Shown here piece after piece: positions 7,528-14,416 of a stretch of 16,830 nucleotides of DNA (positions are counted from its first letter, which is position 1; each line of letters opens with the position of its first letter). The stretch is taken from contig CAXMNX010000106.1 of NCBI GenBank assembly GCA_964194845.1, positions 1 through 16,830 of the forward strand. The letters are read 5' to 3'. The position numbers were made by a program, and so were the translations under genes. Origin of the DNA: CAXMNX01 sp964194845. GTDB lineage: Bacteria; Pseudomonadota; Alphaproteobacteria; Rhodobacterales; Rhodobacteraceae. The notes under the pieces are model-generated. The model did no database searches. It had not been told where the DNA came from and saw nothing but the letters and a program-made list of their open reading frames with translations.

Positions 7528-7677
7528 TTAACCTGCCTTATCGCTTTTTTCTTCCTCAGCCCGCGCCCGCGTCTGCGCCTTTCGCCGCTGAAGGTTGGCC
7601 TTCAGCGCCGCTTTCAGCCGCAATTCCCGCGCCTCTTTCGCGGATGCCGGTGGGGTCTGGGTGGATTTTCTGCCCAT
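7528..7677 (-). CDS. Small basic conserved-type protein upstream of murA
   Basis: The product is 49 aa, starting with ATG at 7675-7677 and ending with TAA at 7528-7530, three bases before the murA ATG. The protein is highly charged, about one third Lys/Arg, and alanine-rich. It has a predicted helix containing RELRLKAALKANLQRRKAQT and an acidic-basic tail. I recall similar short proteins of the form LRAALKANLQRRKAQ before murA in other alphaproteobacteria, which supports it being real. The function is unknown. Its close spacing suggests co-transcription and perhaps coupling with murA. Confidence 0.72.
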   Translation of the reverse strand: MGRKSTQTPPASAKEARELRLKAALKANLQRRKAQTRARAEEEKSDKAG

Positions 7678-7720
7678 GGGGCATCTCTATCCCAGACGCG
7701 AAATACCGTCTAGATTGCGC

Positions 7721-7749
7721 TTGCGCGATTTGTCGATTGCCGCTATTTC
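7721..7749 (+). promoter_or_regulatory. Candidate promoter of tRNA-Thr, overlapping a possible murA-operon promoter
   Basis: TTGCGC (7721-7726) and TATTTC (7744-7749) are 17 nt apart, and the mature tRNA begins 13 nt after the second box. On the opposite strand TCGACA (7731-7736) and TAGACG (7707-7712) with an 18-nt spacer could drive the 49-aa gene and murA. The two candidate promoters overlap in the 85-bp divergent gap. Both are weak matches. Confidence 0.35.
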
Positions 7750-7762
7750 GCGCCAGCGTCGG

Positions 7763-7837
7763 GCTGCTGTAGCTCAGTGGTAGAGCGCGTCATTGGTAAT
7801 GACGAGGTCGGGAGTTCGATCCTCCCCAGCAGCACCA
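7763..7837 (+). tRNA. tRNA-Thr (GGT anticodon)
   Basis: This is a 75-nt tRNA with an encoded CCA. The acceptor arms GCTGCTG and CAGCAGC pair perfectly, and the anticodon stem CGTCA/TGACG encloses the loop TTGGTAA, giving anticodon GGT. The T arm is GGGAG-TTCGATC-CTCCC. It is the only plus-strand RNA gene in the window and is divergent from the murA block. A near-identical copy of its last 26 bases and the following G, with a little of the variable region, recurs 115 bp downstream. Confidence 0.97.
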
Positions 7838-7923
7838 GTGCTCCAATACCCATTCATGCGTCACAGCAAGCTGAAATGTTCGGTCCCGACTTACGCAATC
7901 GTCCTGCGGCCGATCACTGAGTG

Positions 7924-7953
7924 CGGGAGTTCGATCTTCCCCAGCAGCACCAG
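7924..7953 (+). repeat. Duplicate of the tRNA-Thr 3' end (possible att remnant or tRNA pseudogene fragment)
   Basis: These 30 bases match 7809-7838 at 29 positions. They include the T arm, the 3' acceptor strand, CCA and the following G. The one difference, C to T at 7937, makes the last T-stem pair a G-T. The 5' half of a tRNA is absent in the 85 bp between the copies, so this cannot be a functional tRNA. A tRNA 3'-end duplication is the usual mark left by integrases that recombine at tRNA genes. Decay of a tandem tRNA copy is the alternative. Confidence 0.85.
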
Positions 7954-7967
7954 ATTTATCAACCTGT

Positions 7968-8495
7968 TCAACTAGCAGATTCCGCAAATATATTTGAGCT
8001 GTGTTGGCTCAGATAAATACCCAGCCATGGCGTGTACTTGCCGGGATTTCGCTGCGCCGCGTCAGCCAGATCAGCCAGATCGACCCAGTCGATATCCGAA
8101 ACCTCGGCCGAGTTCGGTGTCACTTCAAGGTCGGGCAAAACAGCGCCTGCGAAGATATCCACCACCTCATGCTCGACCATACCGCCACCGACGTCGGCGC
8201 GATATTCGACCTGGTGGCGAAATGTCAGCGGCACGCCAGTGATACCAAGCTCTTCGTCCAGACGGCGGAGCGCGCAATCTGTCGGTGCCTCGCCCCAGTT
8301 TGGATGGGTGCAGCAGGTGTTCGACCAAAGGCCGGGCGTGTGGTATTTCGTGTTGGCGCGTTTTTGCAACAGCACCCGCGACCCGTCCAGAAGAAAGACA
8401 CTGATCGCCTTGTGGCGAAGGCCCTGACGGTGGACCGCCAGCTTATCACAAGGTCGCAGTTCGCCGTCGATCCAGGCTGGGATGAGATTGGTCAA
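7968..8495 (-). CDS. idi: Isopentenyl-diphosphate delta-isomerase, type I
   Basis: The product is 175 aa with a Nudix-type fold. It interconverts IPP and DMAPP, metal-dependently, at the branch point of isoprenoid synthesis. Catalytic Cys62 lies in SNTCCTHP (Cys67 in E. coli) and Glu110 in EHEVVDIF (Glu116 in E. coli). KYHTPGLW and the Nudix-like RRLDEELGI are also present. I chose the TTG at 8493-8495 because GGAG lies 7 nt upstream and the protein then begins MTNLIPAWIDGEL, as in relatives. The longer frame to 8582 adds 29 residues that look non-coding. It stands alone here, not in a carotenoid or photosynthesis cluster. Confidence 0.95.
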   Translation of the reverse strand: MTNLIPAWIDGELRPCDKLAVHRQGLRHKAISVFLLDGSRVLLQKRANTKYHTPGLWSNTCCTHPNWGEAPTDCALRRLDEELGITGVPLTFRHQVEYRADVGGGMVEHEVVDIFAGAVLPDLEVTPNSAEVSDIDWVDLADLADAAQRNPGKYTPWLGIYLSQHSSNIFAESAS

Positions 8496-8502
8496 CGAAT
8501 TG

Positions 8503-8506
8503 CTCC
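8503..8506 (-). promoter_or_regulatory. Ribosome-binding site deciding the TTG start of idi
   Basis: GGAG on the minus strand sits 7 nt before TTG at 8493-8495. No comparable site precedes the upstream ATG at 8582, so it favours the shorter protein. Confidence 0.7.
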
Positions 8507-8716
8507 GTGAAATTTCTGCGCAGCACCTCAATACTCTGAAATGGCATATCTGAACAAAGCAAAAGTAAGAGTTACTGGTCAATTATGAGGTCAGATGTAA
8601 GCCTTCTTGATGCCTTGACCGGATGCCGCCAATATCGCCGCATTCCTTGCGACATATTCGGATCCGGGCAGCTGATCGGCTAACCCGCGCGACGCAATTT
8701 CAATCGCTTAGCGGAG

Positions 8717-8740
8717 AAATGTTTCGCGCGCGAAACATTT
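8717..8740. repeat. Perfect 24-bp palindrome with parS-like half-sites
   Basis: The two 12-bp arms, AAATGTTTCGCG and CGCGAAACATTT, are exact reverse complements with no loop. The core TGTTTCGCGCGCGAAACA resembles the chromosomal ParB site parS (TGTTTCACGTGAAACA), but the centre is CG-alternating and two bases longer. It lies 24 bp beyond the stop of the minus-strand HD gene, where a terminator would be expected. A 10-bp stem with a CGCG loop is possible, but only TTTCTCC follows on that strand. It could be a protein-binding operator, a degenerate parS site or a terminator. Confidence 0.7.
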
Positions 8741-8763
8741 TATTAACAATGGGTTAACGGAAA

Positions 8764-9372
8764 TTACGCGGCAAGAGGCGGCAACCCCGTGACCTCGCCC
8801 TCGCGCATCACAACCGGGTCATAGGCCTTGCGCGCAAAAATCTCGCAGATCATCGGTTCGAAATAGTTCAGCGGCTTTGTCGGGAAGTCGGGATCAAACG
8901 ATGTCTGGTCCCAGCGTTCGCAAAATTCAGCACAGGCATCGAAACACGGGTGATCTTTGAACCGGTCGCGTGCGTTTTCGTCCCAGCCATAGTGGTGCGC
9001 GAAGTAAATCATCTGAAAAATGCCGTGGTGCTCCACAACCCAGGCCACTTCCCAACGCACAAAAGGCCGGATGACTTCGGCCGAAAACCGGTCGTGGTTT
9101 TGCGGCGCAAGGCCATCGCCGATATCATGCAGCAGCGCTCCGACAACCCAGTCGATATCGGCGCCTTCGGCCTTTGCGCGGGTCGCGGATTGAAGACAGT
9201 GATCCAGCCGGGTGATTTTATACCCTTCAATGGTTGCGTCGCCCTGACGCCGCAGTTCGTCAAGAATACGATCAGCGGTCATCGCGTGATAGGGTTTTTC
9301 AAGCCTTGCCAGAAGCTCGTAGTCTTCGCGTGTTCCGTCTTTCATCTGCGTGAAGGATACGGTGTCTGACAT
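8764..9372 (-). CDS. HD-domain metalloprotein, PhnZ/MIOX-like
   Basis: The product is 202 aa from the ATG at 9370-9372. The frame runs on upstream, but those residues look non-coding, and relatives begin near MSDTVSFTQMKDGTREDYELL. HD-superfamily metal ligands are visible: His58 (RLDHCLQSA), His82-Asp83 (LLHDIGD), His93 and His115/116 (VVEHHGIFQM). The spacing and the HHGIFQ and FEPM segments resemble PhnZ, the mixed-valence diiron oxygenase that cleaves the C-P bond of hydroxylated aminoethylphosphonate. No PhnY or other phosphonate gene is nearby, so the substrate is open. The neighbour upstream is a divergent NHL-repeat protein, with a shared 152-bp gap. Confidence 0.82.
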   Translation of the reverse strand: MSDTVSFTQMKDGTREDYELLARLEKPYHAMTADRILDELRRQGDATIEGYKITRLDHCLQSATRAKAEGADIDWVVGALLHDIGDGLAPQNHDRFSAEVIRPFVRWEVAWVVEHHGIFQMIYFAHHYGWDENARDRFKDHPCFDACAEFCERWDQTSFDPDFPTKPLNYFEPMICEIFARKAYDPVVMREGEVTGLPPLAA

Positions 9373-9524
9373 GGGCTGAACTCGCTGTTTTGCCGAAGAG
9401 TGACCGCAAGGCGCCGAAATCTGCAAGCGAAATTCACGCGGTGGCCGTGCGACGCGGATATGTAGCAAAACGCCCCGCAAGATCGATGAGTGGTGATGTG
9501 ATGCCGGTGTGCTAGGTTTCCAGG

Positions 9525-10394
9525 ATGTTGCGTCTTTTCTTCCTGACAATTTTCCTGGCTTTGCCCGCAAATGCCCAGAACGCCGCGCCGGGTCCGTTTG
9601 CAAGCTTCGATTTGGCGAGTGAGCCGATCCTGGGCGACCCGCATGACCTTGCAATTGGCCCCGACGGGCGGCTTTACGTTGCCGATAAGTTAAACTCCAG
9701 GATCGCTGTATTCGACGCCGAAACGCTGGAGCTGGTGGAAAGTCTGGGCGAGGGGTTTTTGCCCGGCGTCAGGGATGTGTCTTTCGGTCCAAACGGCGAG
9801 GTCGCGCTGGCGGTAAGCGGGGCGAGTGCTGTTGCGATCTATGAAAGCCTTGATGTGTTAGGCGCGCCGCCGGACATCGGCGTCAGCGCGCCGAACACCG
9901 AGGGCGCGCTATATCACTCGTCGGGTCATGTCTTTGCCATGGCGAGCGGCATCGGCGTCCTGGCGAAATTTGATGACCTTAAATTTGTCGGCGCAGCCGA
10001 AGGGCATTTTGGGGCACATGACGTCGCCGAGGGCCCCGATGGGTCGATCTGGGTGGCCGACAACGGGCAGCGACGGCTGGTGCGTTATTCGCCCGAGTTG
10101 GAGCAACTACAGATCGTCAATGCGGCCAAGTTCGGGTTTCGCGGCCCGCGATATCTGGATGTTACCGACGCCGGGCATCTGGTGGTCGCCGACCAGGAAT
10201 CCCACCGGATCCTGTTAATTGATCCCGAGGGGCCGGATGGCGGCACATTGCTGGGTGTGCTTGGTGACGGAAGCCCAGGGATGGGTGCGAACAAGTTCGA
10301 CGACCCCGAAGGCGTGGCGGTTGACGGCAATCGCTATTTCATCAGCGACAGCGATAACAACCGAATCGTCCGGTATTCGGTTGTTTTGAATTAG
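9525..10394 (+). CDS. Secreted NHL-repeat beta-propeller protein
   Basis: The product is 289 aa. Residues 1-18 form a signal peptide with the hydrophobic core LRLFFLTIFLALPANA and a likely cut after ANA, so the mature protein is periplasmic or exported. At least four NHL-type blades follow, each with a Pxx(L/V)A..PDG.(L/I)(Y/W)VAD...(R/N)RI pattern, for example DPHDLAIGPDGRLYVAD, AHDVAEGPDGSIWVAD, PRYLDVTDAGHLVVAD and PEGVAVDGNRYFISDSDNNR. NHL propellers bind ligands or proteins, and some are lactonases or lyases. No catalytic assignment is possible. It is divergent from the HD gene and ends at a hairpin-rich gap. Confidence 0.87.
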   Translation: MLRLFFLTIFLALPANAQNAAPGPFASFDLASEPILGDPHDLAIGPDGRLYVADKLNSRIAVFDAETLELVESLGEGFLPGVRDVSFGPNGEVALAVSGASAVAIYESLDVLGAPPDIGVSAPNTEGALYHSSGHVFAMASGIGVLAKFDDLKFVGAAEGHFGAHDVAEGPDGSIWVADNGQRRLVRYSPELEQLQIVNAAKFGFRGPRYLDVTDAGHLVVADQESHRILLIDPEGPDGGTLLGVLGDGSPGMGANKFDDPEGVAVDGNRYFISDSDNNRIVRYSVVLN

Positions 10395-10425
10395 GTGGGG
10401 CCTGCGCAACGGACGTCATTTGTCT

Positions 10426-10482
10426 GGCCCGGATTCAAGGGCATAGCCCGCCGGGCCGCGACATCCCTCCCCTGTGGGAGGG
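10426..10482. terminator. Cluster of hairpins in a convergent intergenic gap
   Basis: GGCCCGG (10426-10432) pairs with CCGGGCC (10451-10457) and encloses a small GGGC/GCCC hairpin (10439-10449). Eight bases later CCCTCCC-CTGT-GGGAGGG forms a perfect 7-bp stem (10465-10482). The gap lies between convergent genes, so bidirectional transcription end is the natural role, although neither side has a good T run. Confidence 0.5.
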
Positions 10483-10513
10483 CGCTTTGGCGATGTTGTT
10501 CAGATGAGCCGGA

Positions 10514-10855
10514 CTAGTCGCCGATCAGCATCGGGTCTTCGTGCAACTGGTCATCGCGCTGAATGATCATTGCGCTGAGGACCGCGGCGAATAGAACTGC
10601 GGCACCGCATCCTGCATAGGCAAGGATGATCCCAAACGTGCTGACGCCCAATGCGGCGGCCGCCACGCTGGAAGCGATTGCAACGAATATTCCAAGAAAT
10701 ACAAAGCCGAGTGCCATCGCAATTAAACCCAAATTGCCTGATGCAGTTAGGGTGGTTCCTGATTGCGGCGTTTGTTCGGCGATGCACCGGGCAATATTGT
10801 CAAAAATGTGGCGGGTGCGCGCTGGATGCGAACAATTCGAGGTTAATCGGCCCAT
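10514..10855 (-). CDS. Small two-helix membrane protein, hypothetical
   Basis: The product is 113 aa. Two hydrophobic segments, about residues 42-70 and 73-97, are rich in Gly and Ala and are followed by a short acidic tail RDDQLHEDPMLIGD. The ATG at 10853-10855 lies inside the end of the acyl-CoA synthetase gene, overlapping it by 13 nt. A later start (for example an ATG at about codon 47) would cut into the first helix, so the longer form is preferred. I do not recognise the family. The overlap suggests co-expression with the synthetase. Confidence 0.6.
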   Translation of the reverse strand: MGRLTSNCSHPARTRHIFDNIARCIAEQTPQSGTTLTASGNLGLIAMALGFVFLGIFVAIASSVAAAALGVSTFGIILAYAGCGAAVLFAAVLSAMIIQRDDQLHEDPMLIGD

Positions 10856-12738
10856 TCCCAGGGGCGGGTGAACTCTCCGAGCGTCGCAGAGACGCCTGCT
10901 TCACTTACGCCGGGGGATCTTGCCAGCTGTGCAACAAGGCCGCGTTTCTTGTCCTCGATCACTTGCGTGACGTGCGCCTCGTGTCCGGCGTCGGCCAAAG
11001 CCTTGTTGTAAATGCGCGTGATCGCCATCCGGCGCAGATCGGGTTTGAAGACCTTGCCGACGGCAGTTTTCGGAAGCTCATCGACAATCTGGATATACTT
11101 GGGCAGGGCGGCGCGTTCGCGAATTTTCTCTTCCGCGAAGCTTGCCAGTTCGTCGATGGTAACAGTTGCGCCCGCGACAAGCTCGACATAGACGCACGGC
11201 AATTCACCCGAATGCGCGTCGGGTTGGCCGATCGCACCCACCATCGCAACCGCTTCGTGGCCGGCAAGCGCCTCTTCGATCTCAGCGGGGTCGATGTTGT
11301 GGCCGCCCCTGATAATCAGGTCCTTCGCACGCCCGGTGATCCAGAGATAATCATCTGCGTCGATCCGGCCAAGATCACCGGTGCGCAGATACCCGACACC
11401 ATCAAACTCATGATAGAGATCGCGGTTTTTGTCTGCTTCGGTGTAGGTGCCCCCGACGATGACACCTGGGTTCGATACACAGATCTCGCCTACTTCAACG
11501 GTGCCGCATTCTTTGTTGCCATCGGTAGTGCCGATGAGAATTTTCACATCGGTGTATGGGAACCGGATTCCGACCGAGCCGATTTTTTTGGCGCCGTCGA
11601 TCGGGTTGCAAGACACCAGGCAGGTCGCTTCGGTCAGTCCGTAGCCTTCGATAATCTCAACACCGGTTACTTTTTCAAACCGTTTGAAAAGCTCCACCGG
11701 AAGCGGTGAGGAACCTGAAAACGCCGTCTTCACAGACGAGATGTCGGCATCCACCGGACGTTGCATCAGGGCCGAAATGGCCGTTGGCACGGTGATGATG
11801 AACGTCACTTTCCAGCGTTCGATCAGCTTCCAGAAGTTGTCGAACACGCCGTCGCCCCGATAGCCCGCAGGTGTCGGAAAGATGACGTGGGCGCCACTTG
11901 TGACCATCGCCATCAGGATCACGTGGCAGGCGAATACGTGAAAGAGCGGCAGCGGGCAAATGACCACACTGTCGGAGCTGAACAACAACTCGTCCCCCAG
12001 CCAGCCGTTATAGACGAGGCCTGAATTTTTGTGCTGGGCGACCTTGGGCATCCCGGTGGTGCCGCCGGTGTGGAAATAGGCGCAGACACGATCTTGCGCC
12101 GCATCCTCGAAATCAAGCGTTGTGTTTTGCTTTGCCAGTTCGGCGTTGAAGCCAAGGACGCGGGCATTGTGTGCAATGGGGTTCTTCGGGCGGACGAGCG
12201 GCACAATCCACGATTTCGGCGGTGTCAAATAGCGATTGAGGTCAACCTCGAGAACGGTTTCGACATTCGGCGCAAGCTTGACGGCTTCGGCGGCTTTCTG
12301 CGCGACATCGGTCTTGGGAAACGGCTTCAGCGTGACCAGAACCCTGGCACCGGTCTCGCGCAGGATCGCGCCGATCTGTTCGGCGTCCAGCAGCGGGTTG
12401 ACCGGATTGGCGATGCCCGCGACGCAGCCACCCAAAAGCGTGATCACAGTTTCATTCGCGTTCGGCAGCAGGTAGGCGACAACGTCTTTTTCGCCGATGC
12501 CAAGGCTTCGAAACAGGTTGGCCGCTTGCGTGACTTTCGCGTGCAGGTCGTTCCAGGTCAGCGTTTCGGCCTTGTCGGTCGGCCCCGACAGGATTTGGTA
12601 GGACACCGCCTTTTTCGACCCGTGCCGGTCCTTCGTGCGGGTCAGCATATCGTAGACAGATTTTGCCACGTCGCGGTCTGCCCACGGCATGGCGTTTTCA
12701 ATGGCGTCGCGGTCCGCAACCGACCCGAAGTTGGTCAT
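10843..12738 (-). CDS. AMP-forming acyl-CoA synthetase
   Basis: The product is 631 aa of the ANL superfamily. It would activate a carboxylic acid with ATP to the acyl-adenylate and then to acyl-CoA. Motifs in order are the phosphate-binding loop YFHTGGTTGMPKVAQH (221-236), GYGLTEATC (365-373), YLRTGDLGRID (450-460), the hinge GRAKDLIIRGGHNIDPAEIEE (469-489), and the C-terminal catalytic Lys562 in PKTAVGKVFKPDLR. All are intact. A C-terminal extension of about 60 residues follows. Chain-length preference cannot be read from sequence. GGGAGG precedes the ATG by 9 nt, an unusually strong site here. A LysR gene lies upstream on the same strand, 262 bp away. Confidence 0.93.
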   Translation of the reverse strand: MTNFGSVADRDAIENAMPWADRDVAKSVYDMLTRTKDRHGSKKAVSYQILSGPTDKAETLTWNDLHAKVTQAANLFRSLGIGEKDVVAYLLPNANETVITLLGGCVAGIANPVNPLLDAEQIGAILRETGARVLVTLKPFPKTDVAQKAAEAVKLAPNVETVLEVDLNRYLTPPKSWIVPLVRPKNPIAHNARVLGFNAELAKQNTTLDFEDAAQDRVCAYFHTGGTTGMPKVAQHKNSGLVYNGWLGDELLFSSDSVVICPLPLFHVFACHVILMAMVTSGAHVIFPTPAGYRGDGVFDNFWKLIERWKVTFIITVPTAISALMQRPVDADISSVKTAFSGSSPLPVELFKRFEKVTGVEIIEGYGLTEATCLVSCNPIDGAKKIGSVGIRFPYTDVKILIGTTDGNKECGTVEVGEICVSNPGVIVGGTYTEADKNRDLYHEFDGVGYLRTGDLGRIDADDYLWITGRAKDLIIRGGHNIDPAEIEEALAGHEAVAMVGAIGQPDAHSGELPCVYVELVAGATVTIDELASFAEEKIRERAALPKYIQIVDELPKTAVGKVFKPDLRRMAITRIYNKALADAGHEAHVTQVIEDKKRGLVAQLARSPGVSEAGVSATLGEFTRPWEWAD

Positions 12739-12883
12739 GATTAACGTCCTCCCTTGGCCCGATTATGTCGGTGGTTCTTTTCGGTTGGCAAGTCTTGTCG
12801 TTGGTATTGGCGCAACACTGCTGGGGTCAGGACTCATAAACCGACAATCGGTGAATGTTTTCTGAGCGTGACAAAGCAGTCGT

Positions 12884-12932
12884 CTGACAGAATGATTCAG
12901 ATGTCGGCTCAGAGCCCTTCTACGACATTCGC
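12884..12932. repeat. Copy A of an intergenic repeat-like motif
   Basis: It shares GACAGA, TTCAGA, GATGTCGG and CGACATTCGC, in the same order, with 16430-16484. ATGTCG and CGACAT are inverted and could pair across the centre. It lies in the 262-bp gap between the LysR and acyl-CoA synthetase genes. No gene is visible in that gap. Confidence 0.45.
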
Positions 12933-13000
12933 AGTGAAAGCAGTCGCCAGCCACCTTTCGTCGTTGACCTCCATTTGAGACTGGGAATTGCCACCTGAAA

Positions 13001-13888
13001 TCAGTGGAATTTTGAAGATTCGTTCGCGAATACAATCTTTAGCCAATTTATGAACTCCACAACGGGTGCACGCAGCGGTCCAGGCGGAGTCACCGCCCAG
13101 TAAGCCACTGGAGGCATGCCGTTCAGATCGATGGCTTGCAACTGCCCGGAGGCAACATCATTTCTTACCAAAAAGGCGTTTACGATATGCGCGCCGTAGC
13201 CCTCCCTCGCCGCCGGAAGTGAGTGCCGTGTATCGCCCAGATTGATAATATCGAGCGTTTCAGGCTCCAACCCCGCATCTCGAAGAAGTTTTAACTCCCA
13301 ATCGAGGTCAGGGTTAGCTAGCCACGGCAATGCATTCAGATCGACGGGCCGCGATTTGATCAATTGCGGAGCGGCCACGGCGATCCATTTCGTGTCCACA
13401 AGATGGTGTGAATTAAGCCCCTGATAGTGTCCTTCGCCACCACGGATGGCCAAATCAAACCCGTCCTTGATGATGTCTATGTAGCTTTGGCTGGGTGTTA
13501 GCGAGATTTCGGAACCGGGGTGCTTTTGCCAGAATTCTGACATACGGCTCAGCAGGAATTCATCGACGATGCTTGGGGTCGTTGCAACGCGAACGCCGCG
13601 AGTTTGCTCGGTTTGGCGAAGCATTCGGATACCCTCGGCGATGGCACCAAAACCCTGCGCCAATGATCGAGCAAGCAATGTACCGTGCTCGGTCAATGCA
13701 ATACCTCGACCCTCGCGACGCACCAAGGCGAGACCAAGTTCGGTCTCCAATGTACGCACTTGTTGGGAGATTGCGGCAGGGGTGACATTAAGCGCCCGCG
13801 CCGCACCTGAGAAGCTTGAACACTTAGCGGCAGCATCGAACGCACGAAGCGCAGAAAGCGACGGTAGAAATTTCCAGTCAATATCCAT
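13001..13888 (-). CDS. LysR-family transcriptional regulator, GcvA-like
   Basis: The product is 295 aa, the normal LysR length. The N-terminal winged helix-turn-helix spans residues 9-68 (LSALRAFDAAAKCSSFSGAA, then NVTPAAISQQVRTLETELG and the wing LVRREGRGIALTEHG). The rest is a substrate-binding-type effector domain beginning near RVATTPSIVDEFLLSRM. The arrangement resembles GcvA/AmpR-type members. The effector is unknown. LysR regulators usually control a divergent neighbour. Here the divergent side holds only a doubtful 85-aa ORF, and the synthetase gene lies downstream on the same strand. By eye the gene is a little lower in GC than the housekeeping block. Confidence 0.93.
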   Translation of the reverse strand: MDIDWKFLPSLSALRAFDAAAKCSSFSGAARALNVTPAAISQQVRTLETELGLALVRREGRGIALTEHGTLLARSLAQGFGAIAEGIRMLRQTEQTRGVRVATTPSIVDEFLLSRMSEFWQKHPGSEISLTPSQSYIDIIKDGFDLAIRGGEGHYQGLNSHHLVDTKWIAVAAPQLIKSRPVDLNALPWLANPDLDWELKLLRDAGLEPETLDIINLGDTRHSLPAAREGYGAHIVNAFLVRNDVASGQLQAIDLNGMPPVAYWAVTPPGPLRAPVVEFINWLKIVFANESSKFH

Positions 13889-13989
13889 CTTAAACCTGGG
13901 CTAACCTATTATGAAAATTCCTGACTCGCCGGATTATCGCTGCCAGAGTAGTTTATAGGAGTAAATTAATCAAACGGAGCGCTGGTAAC

Positions 13990-14247
13990 ATGTTACACAT
14001 CGACACCAACCTATTACGTGCAGTTACAAAATACGATCCGGCTGGACGTCTGCGGCCCTATCACACCTCACCCGCTGTCTCACAGCCAAAAAGTATGTGG
14101 AGTTTCTTGGTAGTCAAAATCATTGGCGCCCGTCGTCTGCTGTCGCGATTCTCAGTCGTGGTCATAGGCAAATTTACCTCAAAGGCAGTCAAATCGGCCT
14201 TTTTATTGGAGCTGCGAACGAGAACCGAATTCGTGACCAAATCTTAG
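13990..14247 (+). CDS. Doubtful 85-aa ORF divergent from LysR
   Basis: It has an ATG start with GGAG 10 nt upstream and ends at TAG (14245-14247). The translated product is basic, with a central hydrophobic patch (MWSFLVVKIIGARRLLSRFSVVVIG), and resembles no family I know. The surrounding 13890-14320 region is distinctly lower in GC than the rest of the window, consistent with non-coding or acquired DNA. In favour are the ribosome-binding site and the divergent position expected of a LysR target. Against are the lack of recognisable homology and ordinary codon periodicity. Confidence 0.28.
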   Translation: MLHIDTNLLRAVTKYDPAGRLRPYHTSPAVSQPKSMWSFLVVKIIGARRLLSRFSVVVIGKFTSKAVKSAFLLELRTRTEFVTKS

Positions 14248-14322
14248 GAAGCTGCCACCCAGTGGATAATGTAAACGTCGGCTTCGTCCCGCAGAACTGA
14301 CCTTGGTCATTGTTCGGCAGGC

Positions 14323-14347
14323 GTCCGCTTGGAGCGTCGAAGCGGAC
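14323..14347. repeat. Inverted repeat, 8-bp arms
   Basis: GTCCGCTT and AAGCGGAC are exact reverse complements around a 9-nt loop. It lies 70-95 bp beyond the 3' end of the ABC transporter gene. No T run follows on either strand, so it is a poor terminator candidate. The words resemble decayed intergenic repeats I recall from Rhodobacteraceae. Confidence 0.5.
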
Positions 14348-14416
14348 ATGGCCTTCATCGGCTGTTTATAGGTCCAGAGCCTAGTACACATCCGCCCGAC
14401 TCGCGACGCTAATCCG

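Noticed and set aside
8496..8582. A 29-residue N-terminal extension of idi from an upstream ATG
   Set aside because: The extra residues are Cys/Phe-rich and unlike the family, while the TTG has a well-placed GGAG.
9373..9654. N-terminal extension of the HD-domain protein
   Set aside because: The extension overlaps the start of the divergent NHL gene and has a low-complexity, non-family sequence. The ATG at 9372 gives the expected start.
10651..11709. A 352-codon plus-strand frame opposite the acyl-CoA synthetase
   Set aside because: It is antisense to a motif-complete synthetase and has no recognisable domain or ribosome-binding site.
12818..12835. GGGGTCAGGACTCATAAA as an insertion-sequence terminal repeat
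   Set aside because: No matching inverted end, transposase fragment or target duplication was found nearby.
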